Below, piece by piece: positions 9,194 through 17,526 of a DNA stretch of 64,000 nt. Within the stretch, counting starts at the first letter, position 1, and the number at the start of each line of letters is the position of its first letter. The stretch lies in assembly GCF_000737335.2 (NCBI RefSeq), contig NZ_JMCC02000006.1, forward strand, positions 61,026 to 125,025, in the 5' to 3' direction. The DNA is from Enhygromyxa salina. Its GTDB lineage: Bacteria; Myxococcota_A; Polyangia; Nannocystales; Nannocystaceae. Both the position numbers and the translations under genes were made by a program. A model generated the notes under the pieces. It was not told the origin of the DNA, did not search any database, and saw only the letters and a program-made list of their open reading frames with translations.

Positions 9194-11443
9194 ATGGTGA
9201 ACGTTCTACAGGTTTTCGACCCAGATCGCTTTCAGGACGTCAACCGGATCGGCGCCGGCAACAACGCGACTGTGTTCAGCGCGTGGGACCGTGACCTCGA
9301 GCGCCCCGTTGCGCTGAAGATCTCGATGGAGGACACGTTGCTGGACATTCTTGGCAATGAGCGGCTCGCCGACCTCGGCATCGCCGCTGGCCTGCAACAG
9401 TTCATCGACGAGGTGGGTGGTCGTGAGCACCGCTACACCCTGCTGCGCGAGGCCAGGTTGCTCGCGCGCGTCCATCACCCCAACGTCGTCGCGGCCCTCG
9501 ACGTCGGCGTGCTCGATGGTTCGATCGCGCTGGTGATGCCCTTGATGTCTGGCGGCGTGCTCGATGGCGAGGCCCGCGACGGCACCTGGCAGCACGTGCT
9601 CGAGCTCGCGCTCGCGATTGGCGAAGGTCTCGCCGCGCTGCACGAGGCCCGCATCCTTCATCGCGACGTCAAACCAAACAACGTGCTCTTCGATGGTCGC
9701 GGGCGCCCACACATCACCGATCTCGGGCTCGCCTGCTCGCTCGACGACGACGAAGCGATGGCCGATTGGCCGGGCACCCGCGACTACATGGCCCCCGAGA
9801 CGCGGGCGCGCAGCCATCGGGATCAACGCGACGATCTCTATGCGTACTGCATCGTCGTGTTTCAGATGTTCTATGGCCACATGCCCTTCGCCTCGAAGGC
9901 AGCCCGGGTCGCAGGTCGCGTGTCGCAGATCGTTCGGCCCGGTGACATGCCGGCGGCGGTGCGCGAGGTGCTGGTGTGCGGGCTCCATCCCGCAGCCGAG
10001 CGGCGCTGGCCGGACATGCCCACCCTGCTCGCCGCGATGCGTCACGCGGGCGCCCCCGAGACCCGACGGCACTGGCCATGGCTGGCCGCCTCGGTCACGG
10101 CCGCGTTCGCGGTCGGCGTGTTCACATCGTCCACGCTCGTGTGGGCCGACGCGTGTGACGACGTCGCCAGCGAGATCGCCTGGGACCAGAGCCTCGCGCG
10201 CGAGCTTCGTCGCACGCTCGGAAGCCGCTCGGCCAGCGACGCGCTCGACAGCTGGGCGGCCCGCTGGGTGGCCATGCGCGGCCAAGAGTGTCACGCGGCC
10301 AAGCGCGCGGGCGGAGCCCCGGTCCCAAGCCCGTGCGCGGCCCGACTGCAGTCCCGCTTCGACGCCACGATCCGGGTGCTCTTGGACGAGCCAGCCCAAG
10401 GTGCGGTCAACTATACAAAGGTCATCAGCGATCTCCCCCCGCCCGAGCGCTGCCTCGATGAGCCCAACCTCGCAAGCGACACCCCACGCAGCGAGCTGCG
10501 TGAATTCAGCTCGCTCGCCGCGCTCGATCGGGGCACCACGCCCGGCATGCTCGAGCTACGTGACCGCGACGACGAGCTCGCCGCGTTGCTCTCGATCGAC
10601 GAGTTCGGCGAGTGTTGCGGGGAGCCTGCCCACGTGAAGCAGGCCGAGTACCTCGCCCTCGCCTGGGTCCACCAGAGCGCCTACGACATCGCGCGAGCGA
10701 TGTACTGGGGTGGCCTCATCCACCGACGCGAGCACGACCTCGACGAGGCGCAGCGTGTTCTGATCAGCGCCTTCGAGCGCGCGACAGCCGTGGGGGCCAA
10801 CGAGCTTGGCGCAGAGGCGATGCTCGAGCTCACCATGATCGCCGGCCAGCGCGGCCAGATCGCCAGCGTTGACGCGTACGCCCTGCTCGCGCGGGGCCTG
10901 CTCGCGCGCACGCGGGCGGATCGTGTCGCCGAGGTTCTGCGCGTCCATGGGCTCGCGTTGCTCTCGGGTACGCAAGCCGATCAGGATCGCGGCGTCGAGT
11001 TCCTCGAGCAGTCCGTGAGCATGTATGAGGCCAAGCACGCCCGCTATGGTGGCCCCCGCGAGGACATCGCCACGGCCACGCACGCGCTCGCCCACGGCCT
11101 GCTCGTGGTTGGCCGCAACGAGCAGGCGCTCGACGCCGCGCAGAACAGCCTCGACCTCCACGTCGAGGCCTTCATTGGTTGGACCCCTCAGACCCACCAG
11201 CTGCATCGGCTGATCTTCGAGGCCCAGGTCAAGCTCGGCCTGCTGCGCGAGGCAGCGGAGACCCGCGAGGCCCTGATCCAGCCGTTGTTCGACGCCGGGT
11301 CGGTCGCGGCCGGTATCGATGAGTGCGAGTGGATCGCCGGAACTTACGCGCAGGAGGGCGACACCACCGTCGCAGAAGAGTGGCGAATTAAGGGGCGCCG
11401 GGCCGCCGAGCTGCTGAAGCCCGACATGCCCGACGCCCTTTGA
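9194..11443 (+). CDS. membrane Ser/Thr protein kinase with helical-repeat C-terminus
   Basis: A 749-residue eukaryote-like kinase. The kinase domain (residues about 10-270) shows the Gly-rich loop RIGAGNNATVF, the Lys of VALKIS, the catalytic loop HRDVKPNNVLF and DLG in place of DFG. A single hydrophobic segment near residue 300 (WLAASVTAAFAVGVF) is followed by a long helical region rich in Ala and Leu, with a pattern consistent with TPR-like repeats. This is the usual layout of myxobacterial sensor kinases: cytoplasmic kinase and a repeat domain across the membrane or bound to partners. The ATG at 9194 is chosen as the first Met directly before the kinase core. It is convergent with the Cys-rich gene. 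Confidence 0.75.
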   Translation: MVNVLQVFDPDRFQDVNRIGAGNNATVFSAWDRDLERPVALKISMEDTLLDILGNERLADLGIAAGLQQFIDEVGGREHRYTLLREARLLARVHHPNVVAALDVGVLDGSIALVMPLMSGGVLDGEARDGTWQHVLELALAIGEGLAALHEARILHRDVKPNNVLFDGRGRPHITDLGLACSLDDDEAMADWPGTRDYMAPETRARSHRDQRDDLYAYCIVVFQMFYGHMPFASKAARVAGRVSQIVRPGDMPAAVREVLVCGLHPAAERRWPDMPTLLAAMRHAGAPETRRHWPWLAASVTAAFAVGVFTSSTLVWADACDDVASEIAWDQSLARELRRTLGSRSASDALDSWAARWVAMRGQECHAAKRAGGAPVPSPCAARLQSRFDATIRVLLDEPAQGAVNYTKVISDLPPPERCLDEPNLASDTPRSELREFSSLAALDRGTTPGMLELRDRDDELAALLSIDEFGECCGEPAHVKQAEYLALAWVHQSAYDIARAMYWGGLIHRREHDLDEAQRVLISAFERATAVGANELGAEAMLELTMIAGQRGQIASVDAYALLARGLLARTRADRVAEVLRVHGLALLSGTQADQDRGVEFLEQSVSMYEAKHARYGGPREDIATATHALAHGLLVVGRNEQALDAAQNSLDLHVEAFIGWTPQTHQLHRLIFEAQVKLGLLREAAETREALIQPLFDAGSVAAGIDECEWIAGTYAQEGDTTVAEEWRIKGRRAAELLKPDMPDAL

Positions 11444-11474
11444 GTTGAGCCTGGGTTGGTCCGAGACTAGGGCG

Positions 11475-11963
11475 CTACTCGTCCCAATCCACGCAATCGA
11501 GCGTGCCGTCCAAGAAAGTGGCGAGGCTGGAACACCAGTAGATGTCCTGCTCGTCGCAGGTCCCGGCCCCATCCACGATCTCTGTACAAATGCCCCACGA
11601 GCAGCAGATGAAGGCGGCCTGCGGCTGCTGGTTGTAGCCTGGCGGCTTGGGGCCGCACTCGTTGACCGCGCAGAAGTCGGGGACTTCGAAGTAGCAGTTG
11701 ACCCCACCGGCGCCGTTGACCTCGCCCAGGTCACAGTGATAGCGGGTCTCCCCGGCCTGGCACCCGTTGTTCGTGAACGCGAAGCAGCTGTTGCCTGCGC
11801 AACAGACGTCAGCGTCATAGACGGGTGCGCCTTCCACGTGGGGGCTGCAAATGACCGGTGTACCGGTCGCGCGATTGACCACGTCACACAGGTCCCGGAC
11901 GCCGTCGCCGGCGGGGGTCATTGTTGCGAAGTAGGAGAGGAGGACTTTGATGGCGATGTTCAT
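11475..11963 (-). CDS. Cys-rich probable secreted protein
   Basis: A 162-residue protein of unknown function. MNIAIKVLLSYFATM is a short hydrophobic start that may act as an export signal. The rest holds many Cys residues (for example DVCCAGNSC, FICCSWGICTE, DIYWCSS) and is acidic, which suggests a disulfide-bonded extracytoplasmic protein. The start at 11963 leaves room for a perfect 10-bp inverted repeat in the leader. No catalytic motif is visible. Confidence 0.5.
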   Translation of the reverse strand: MNIAIKVLLSYFATMTPAGDGVRDLCDVVNRATGTPVICSPHVEGAPVYDADVCCAGNSCFAFTNNGCQAGETRYHCDLGEVNGAGGVNCYFEVPDFCAVNECGPKPPGYNQQPQAAFICCSWGICTEIVDGAGTCDEQDIYWCSSLATFLDGTLDCVDWDE

Positions 11964-11986
11964 CTTGGTTGGTTCCCTTTCGCTCG

Positions 11987-12019
11987 CGGGATGCGAGCTC
12001 CAGCAATAGTCGCATCCCG
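11987..12019 (-). promoter_or_regulatory. perfect inverted repeat in the leader of the Cys-rich gene
   Basis: Arms cgggatgcga (11987-11996) and tcgcatcccg (12010-12019) are perfect complements around a 13-base loop, 24 bp upstream of the start codon at 11963. It could be an operator or an mRNA hairpin controlling translation. No family is recognised. Confidence 0.4.
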
Positions 12020-12370
12020 TCAATTGGCCGCTTCGCACCCGGCCCGATCGGTCCCCATCAATTCATCGCGCTCCTGCATATCGGTCGGGTCTGGCCTCGC
12101 AAGCCGGTCGGGTTGTGAATCTCCGCCCCGAACATGCGACCTCGCTACCGCCTTAATGGGGAGGATCTGGCTCGCCTAAGACCTCGATATTGATCCCAAA
12201 GCCAGTCAATTCGCCCGACAATTAGACTAAAGTCACGCGGGACCGAGCCGCGCACGCTCGAGCTCTTCGGTCGCGCGCGTCCGGCCAATCAGCTTCGAGG
12301 GCGAGCGCGCGAAACTTGCGTCATCGCGTGATTGCTCGTGACTCTTCGCATGCCCGCGCGCGGGCGCGGA
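12020..12370. other. intergenic region without recognisable gene
   Basis: This stretch separates the leader of the Cys-rich gene from the end of the sterol reductase gene. It has a less GC-rich patch near 12150-12235 that may contain the promoter of the Cys-rich gene. I see no coding pattern and no RNA gene. Confidence 0.4.
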
Positions 12371-13690
12371 TCAGAACACGCCCGGCAGCATCCGCCACGG
12401 CACCAGCCGGCGATATTCTGCCCACGACTCGCCGTATTTTCGGGCGCAGCGATCATCATCGCGGAGCGACCGATGAACCAGCAAGATGGTCAAGAACACC
12501 ACGTAGAACCACGGCAGCCCGCGCTCGAAGCCAACCGGAATCGTCCACGCGACCGCGAGCGCGAGCTCCGGCAAGTAATGGAAGTGGCGGGCGACCCCCC
12601 ACCAGCCCGACACCAACAGCAGGTTTTGACGCGGCACGCCGTCCGCGGGGGTGTAGGACGCCACGATCGTCCGCGGGGGTCGGCCCCAGACCTTGGTCTG
12701 GCCGTTGGTCGCCCGCACGCGCTGCCGCTGGGCGTCGGCTTGATAGTTCACGTAGATCGCCGTGACCCCCGCCGTGAAGATCACCGCCGCGACGGGCCAG
12801 CTCAGCGCGAACGGATGGTCGACCAAGAACAAGGTCGAGATCGTGTAGACGCTTGGCAGCCACCCGCACACGCCCCACGCGATGTAGAACCCAAACCGGT
12901 CGTGCATGATGTCGATCGACTGAAAGTAGCCGGTCTCCCACACGAAGAACTTGAACACGTAGACGACCTGCAGTGACACGGCCACCAACATCGAGGTGCT
13001 CAGCTCGCCATGCTGCGAGATCTGGGCGGCCGCGTCCGACAACACCATGATGCTCCAGCCCATCATTGCGTAGCGGCAATTGATCAGCTGCTTGAGCTCG
13101 ATCCCGGCGATGTTGGGGTGCAGCTGCGTGCCCCAATAGAAGTCCCAGATCGGTCGCCCGGTGCCGCCGGCATCGCGCGACGCCGGCATCTTCAGGCCGG
13201 TAGCGTAGAGCCACAGACACAGCAACAGCGCGAGCAGGCTCGAGGTCACCAGCAGCTCACCAAAATGATCGTAGACGACCGACGCCGAGAACAACCCCAA
13301 GGGGCCTGTCGCCAAGAACCACGCGATGTGGGTGACGATGAAGGCAGCGACGCCGTTGTCCCAGTAGCGCGGTCGGTTGCCAGCCGGCGACACCGGCCCC
13401 TCGCGGGCCTCGCCTGGCAGCAACAGCAGCAGCGCCGCCTGAAAGGTCACCCACAGCGCCAGCATCCCCGCCGCGACCCACGACGGCCGCGGCAGCTTGG
13501 CCAGGACCTCGAGCGGGCGCTCGAGCGCCGCGAGGACGCTGCCATCATAGTGCACCGTGACGACATAGAGCAGCAGCACGAACAACGGCGATCCAAACAC
13601 GAGCACCGTTGGAACCAACGCCCTCGTCCACCACGCGCCGCTACCCGCCAGCCAGCCGCCGGCCTGTTTCGAGTCATCTCCCGCAGTCAT
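12371..13690 (-). CDS. Delta7-sterol reductase (7-dehydrocholesterol reductase-like)
   Basis: A 439-residue polytopic membrane protein of the ERG4/ERG24 sterol reductase family, close in length to DHCR7. The C-terminal NADPH-binding signatures are clear: LLVSGWWGVARHFHYL, then HRSLRDDDRCARKYG and WAEYRRLVPWRMLPGVF. GLKMPASRDAGG and FYWGTQLHPNIAG mark the middle of the family. The enzyme reduces the C7-C8 double bond of a sterol with NADPH in the membrane. Bacterial sterol synthesis is known in a few myxobacteria such as Nannocystis, Plesiocystis and Enhygromyxa, which fits the rest of the window. The ATG at 13690 removes a short basic N-terminal extension. No other sterol gene is adjacent. 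Confidence 0.85.
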   Translation of the reverse strand: MTAGDDSKQAGGWLAGSGAWWTRALVPTVLVFGSPLFVLLLYVVTVHYDGSVLAALERPLEVLAKLPRPSWVAAGMLALWVTFQAALLLLLPGEAREGPVSPAGNRPRYWDNGVAAFIVTHIAWFLATGPLGLFSASVVYDHFGELLVTSSLLALLLCLWLYATGLKMPASRDAGGTGRPIWDFYWGTQLHPNIAGIELKQLINCRYAMMGWSIMVLSDAAAQISQHGELSTSMLVAVSLQVVYVFKFFVWETGYFQSIDIMHDRFGFYIAWGVCGWLPSVYTISTLFLVDHPFALSWPVAAVIFTAGVTAIYVNYQADAQRQRVRATNGQTKVWGRPPRTIVASYTPADGVPRQNLLLVSGWWGVARHFHYLPELALAVAWTIPVGFERGLPWFYVVFLTILLVHRSLRDDDRCARKYGESWAEYRRLVPWRMLPGVF

Positions 13691-13862
13691 TGGACCCAGC
13701 CTGGTTTTGCGCGGTCGCGCCCACAACCTCGACGTTCGCGTATTGCGTGACGCGCATCACGCGACGGAAGACTTGGCAAGCAGCGGCGTGTCGCACTCGC
13801 GCAACACCATAGCCCCAAGTTGTTTCAGCGCACAGCAGGCCAAGCCAAATCGTGGTGCAGCG

Positions 13863-15266
13863 TCACCCGGGGCGCAGGATCTTTGCCACTTGTTGGTCCC
13901 AGCTCGCCGCGTTGGGATGGGGCGTCTGCACCAGACCCAACAGCTCGCCGTGTTGGGCGACAAACGCCGCGATCGGCGGCTCATGGGTACTCACTGGATA
14001 GGTAGAAGTGTAGCGATGCAGCATCGTGAAGGTTGCGAGTGTCACGATGAGCTCGATGATGCCAACCGGGCTGTGGCCACGCATCAGGCCGGCGATCTGG
14101 TCGTTGCTCAGCTCCACGGGCGGCTTGGCGATCGACCGCGCCAGCGCGAACGCAGCGGCCTCGCGGGTCTCGGGCTGACTCGGCGCCAGCGCGTCGAGCA
14201 ACATGCCCACGTTGGCCCCGCTGCGCATGGCCCCAAACGCGAAGTGGGCGGCGAGCAGCTGGTTGTTGCACGCCCGCGCGGCCACGAAGCCCATCGCGTA
14301 TTTCAGCCACATCGCGGTTGGCCCTTGCATCGTGTGCAGCCGCTCGATCAGCACGTGGGCAAATACGCGCTTGGCCGCGATGCGATCGACGTTGAGTATG
14401 TAGCTGGGCACGAAGCCCAGCGCCGCTTCGACCTGCGCGTAGATCTTGTCGGCGCGCTTTTCTATTGAGCTTAGCGACGTGCGGCTATAGTTGATCACCC
14501 CCGCGATCGTCTGGGCCAGCTCGATCGGGCCAAGGGTATCGCCGTCATCGGTCTGTGCGTCGGCTTCGACCAATTCACGATCGTAGCGCTCGTCGTAGTT
14601 CTTGTTGGGGGTCCACGCGCTCGCGGCCAAGTGGGCCTGCGACTGGGTGAGCAGCCGCTGCTCGAGCACGACCCCGAGCGTGTCCATGGCGCAGTTGAGG
14701 AAGCCCATCAGCGTGGCCGCCAGCACGATCGATTCTTCGTCGCGCTCGCTGAAGTGCGTGGCCAGACCCACTCGATGCTCGAGGCTGAGCTCGCTGGGCA
14801 TCCGCGCCGCGGCCGTCGCGTACTCGATCGCCGCGAGGTCGGCGAGCGAGAAGTTGCTCGAGTCCAGCGGCGCCATCGCCTCGGCGTTGCGCAACAGCGA
14901 CCCCCCGGGCCCCTTGAAGATCGTCCCCATCCCCGCCGCGTGGGCCGAGCAGTAGGCGCAATCATAGGACCGGCTGGCAACGTAGACGACGAGGCTGCGC
15001 AGATCCGGCGAGATGCCCCGGCCAAGATCACAGCGCGGAATGTCGAGCAGGCTGGGGACCAGCACGCTGTAGGTTGTGAACGCTGGCGGCCAGATCTCGA
15101 GGTAGCTCATCGCGTGGGGGACCACGCCAAGGATCTGGCGAACCATCAACGCGACCGCGCGGTAGCGATGGACGATCTCTTCGCGACTGACCGCATAAGG
15201 ACGCAGGGCGTATTCCAGCGTGGGCTTGGCTGCGCCGTGCTCGGGGGTCTGGCTGTCGTCGTCCAC
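13863..15266 (-). CDS. double AhpD-like / carboxymuconolactone decarboxylase-fold protein
   Basis: A 467-residue all-helical protein with two AhpD-like halves. The first has the redox motif SYDCAYCSAH (CxxCxxH, near residues 102-108), as in alkylhydroperoxidases that relay electrons through a Cys pair. The second has ARACNNQLLAAHFAFG with a single Cys at the equivalent place, so only one half is likely active. This suggests a peroxidase-related or thiol-relay role in the cytoplasm. The start is a GTG at 15266. It lies between the sterol reductase and an S9 peptidase on the same strand, without tight spacing. Confidence 0.65.
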   Translation of the reverse strand: MDDDSQTPEHGAAKPTLEYALRPYAVSREEIVHRYRAVALMVRQILGVVPHAMSYLEIWPPAFTTYSVLVPSLLDIPRCDLGRGISPDLRSLVVYVASRSYDCAYCSAHAAGMGTIFKGPGGSLLRNAEAMAPLDSSNFSLADLAAIEYATAAARMPSELSLEHRVGLATHFSERDEESIVLAATLMGFLNCAMDTLGVVLEQRLLTQSQAHLAASAWTPNKNYDERYDRELVEADAQTDDGDTLGPIELAQTIAGVINYSRTSLSSIEKRADKIYAQVEAALGFVPSYILNVDRIAAKRVFAHVLIERLHTMQGPTAMWLKYAMGFVAARACNNQLLAAHFAFGAMRSGANVGMLLDALAPSQPETREAAAFALARSIAKPPVELSNDQIAGLMRGHSPVGIIELIVTLATFTMLHRYTSTYPVSTHEPPIAAFVAQHGELLGLVQTPHPNAASWDQQVAKILRPG

Positions 15267-15302
15267 CTCGCAATTTCATATCACGATCCGCGCACGCCGA
15301 AC

Positions 15303-17393
15303 TCAGCTTCCATCGACCGCCTCGGCCTGCGCGTCCTCCCCCACACCGACGCCAAGCAAGTGACGCTCGAAAAAGGTCGCCATCAACCCGTAGAAGGTGT
15401 CACGGTTGATCGCCTTGCGAAACCCGTGGCCCTCGGTTGGCGCGAGCATGTACCAGACTTCCTGACCCTGCTCGCGCAGCGCGGCGACGATCTGCTCGGC
15501 CTCGTCGACCGGCACCCGGGGATCATTCGCGCCATGAGCGACGAACAGCGGCGCTCGGATTTGCTCGACGTTGGTGATCGGCGACAGGCGCTGGAGCACC
15601 TCGCGAACGTCGGGATCGCGCTCGTCGCCATACTCGGCGCGACGCAGGTCCCGCCGATACCCGCGGGTGTTCTCGAGAAAGCTGACCAAGTTGGCGATGC
15701 CGACCATGTCGCAGCCAGCGACCAGGCGGTCGGCGTAGGCCGCGAGGCTCGCCAGCACCACGTAGCCGCCGTAGGATCCACCGACCATGCCGACCCGCGC
15801 CGCGTCCAGCGTGGGCTCGCCCGCGATCCAATCGAGCACCGCGCCGACGTCCTCGATCGCGTCGCCCCGCAGCACGCCGTCGTCGAGCCCGCGAAACCGC
15901 CGACCGTAGCCGTCGGATCCGCGAATGTTGGGTCCGAGCACCGCGATGCCGCGCGACACGAAGAATTGGATGATCGGGCTGAACTCGGGCCTGAACTGAT
16001 CCTCGGGCCCGCCGTGGATCCACACCAGCACCGGGTGCGGCCCCGGCCCCGGCGGCGAATAGATGAACACCGCCAGCGGCACCCCATCGCCGCTCTGGAC
16101 CCGCGCCAGCCGGGGATGCACGAAGCCGGTTGGATCCGCGCCGGTCGGGCTCTGGGTCCAGCGGGTCAGGTCCCCGCGACGAACGTCGAGGCCATAGACA
16201 TCGGTTGGCTGAACCGCGGAGCCGGCCGCGAACGCGAGCTTGTCGGGCCCTGCCGCGCGCAGACCTGTCAGCACGCCGCCGCGCGGAAGGTCCAGCTCGC
16301 GCGCGGTCCCGGTCGCGACGTCCAGCAAGAACAGGCGGCTGCGGCCGTCCTCGTTGATTGCGTAGGCGATCCGCCCGCCGGACAGGGGCGCGAAGCTCTC
16401 GACGTCCCACCCCACGCTGGGTGTGACCTGCGACCAAGTGCCCTGGGTGTCGAGGACGTGCAGGCCCACGTGGTCTTGCCCGCGGTCGCTGAGCACCAGC
16501 AGGCTTCCGTCGGCGAGGTAGCGCGCGTCGAGGTAGGCCGCGTCGGGGTTGGCGGTGTCGGGCAGCGCGACCAGGGAGCCTTCGTTTAGCGCGTAGCGCA
16601 TGATCGCCGAGCGCTCGACCGACCAGAACCGCCGCAGCAGCACCTCGGCGCCGTCGGGTCGAATGGCCTGGGCGATCCACTGGCCATCGAGCTCGCCGGC
16701 GAGGCTCAGCGCGGCCCCAAGCTCGTCCGAACCGAGCTTGTGCGAGACATAGAGATCCATGTCGGGCTCGCTGCGCGCGTTCCCGGTCAGCACCACCATG
16801 GGGCTGGGCGTCGCGACCACGCGAAACGGCCCGTGGCGACTCACGCCATCGGTCAACAAGGTCTCGACCCCGCTGAGGTAGTTCTGGTGATACAGCTGGT
16901 GATCTTCGTTGCCGTCGATGTCACGGCGAAACAACAGCTCATCGGGTCGCCCCGGGAGCGGGGTTGCCTGCACGACCGGCTCGAGGCCCGACGTCAGCGG
17001 CCGCGGCTCGGCGCCCGGCTTGGACACCAACATCACCTGCGTCGTCGACCCGTGGCGGCCGAGCACCAGGATCTGATCGGTCTCGGGCATCACCGCCGCC
17101 AGGCGCATGCGGCTCGCGTCGAGGTAGGGGCGCAGCGCCGCGGCCATGGTCTCGGAGATCGGCGGCGTCCCGTCGAGCACCGGGAGCACGCCGTCCGGCG
17201 TGTCGACCTCGAACTCGAAGTCGGTCGGATCCGTCGGGCCACCGATCACGCCGCGATCGTCCTCCGGCTCGGGCTCGGGCGCGGGCGCGACAACTTCCGC
17301 CGGGAGCGGCGACGACGGCTCGGGTCGGGGCGTGCACGCCAGCGCGGCGAGGCATACGAGCCAGGTGGCGCGGCGGTTCACGGCGCGGAGCAT
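15303..17393 (-). CDS. S9-family prolyl oligopeptidase-like lipoprotein
   Basis: A 696-residue serine peptidase. The N-terminus is a lipoprotein signal (LVCLAALACTPRPE) followed by a Pro/Glu-rich linker. Residues about 90-430 read as a beta-propeller with repeated short strands. The C-terminal alpha/beta hydrolase carries the nucleophile in GGSYGGYV (near residue 537), the Asp in GANDPRVP (near 622) and the His in EGHGF (near 655). The family cleaves short peptides or removes acyl-amino acids. The lipobox places it in the periplasm or outer membrane. The ATG at 17393 is chosen because it gives a normal signal peptide. Confidence 0.85.
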   Translation of the reverse strand: MLRAVNRRATWLVCLAALACTPRPEPSSPLPAEVVAPAPEPEPEDDRGVIGGPTDPTDFEFEVDTPDGVLPVLDGTPPISETMAAALRPYLDASRMRLAAVMPETDQILVLGRHGSTTQVMLVSKPGAEPRPLTSGLEPVVQATPLPGRPDELLFRRDIDGNEDHQLYHQNYLSGVETLLTDGVSRHGPFRVVATPSPMVVLTGNARSEPDMDLYVSHKLGSDELGAALSLAGELDGQWIAQAIRPDGAEVLLRRFWSVERSAIMRYALNEGSLVALPDTANPDAAYLDARYLADGSLLVLSDRGQDHVGLHVLDTQGTWSQVTPSVGWDVESFAPLSGGRIAYAINEDGRSRLFLLDVATGTARELDLPRGGVLTGLRAAGPDKLAFAAGSAVQPTDVYGLDVRRGDLTRWTQSPTGADPTGFVHPRLARVQSGDGVPLAVFIYSPPGPGPHPVLVWIHGGPEDQFRPEFSPIIQFFVSRGIAVLGPNIRGSDGYGRRFRGLDDGVLRGDAIEDVGAVLDWIAGEPTLDAARVGMVGGSYGGYVVLASLAAYADRLVAGCDMVGIANLVSFLENTRGYRRDLRRAEYGDERDPDVREVLQRLSPITNVEQIRAPLFVAHGANDPRVPVDEAEQIVAALREQGQEVWYMLAPTEGHGFRKAINRDTFYGLMATFFERHLLGVGVGEDAQAEAVDGS

Positions 17394-17473
17394 AGCGGGC
17401 GACTGCGAAAACGCGAAGCGCGGGCGGCGTGGCGGCATGGTCAACCCATGTTGGCGGCCACCCAGTTAAGCGT

Positions 17474-17505
17474 CGCGGGGTCCGGTCGTGAGACCGAACC
17501 CCGCG
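17474..17505 (-). terminator. strong hairpin after the beta-propeller gene
   Basis: A 14-bp stem with one mismatch (17474-17487 pairs with 17492-17505) closes a gtga loop. It lies 22 bp past the stop of the minus-strand gene ending at 17527. Only a weak T run follows, so it is a terminator-like or mRNA-stabilising hairpin. Confidence 0.6.
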
Positions 17506-17526
17506 CGAAGTTCTACAAGCTGCTCG

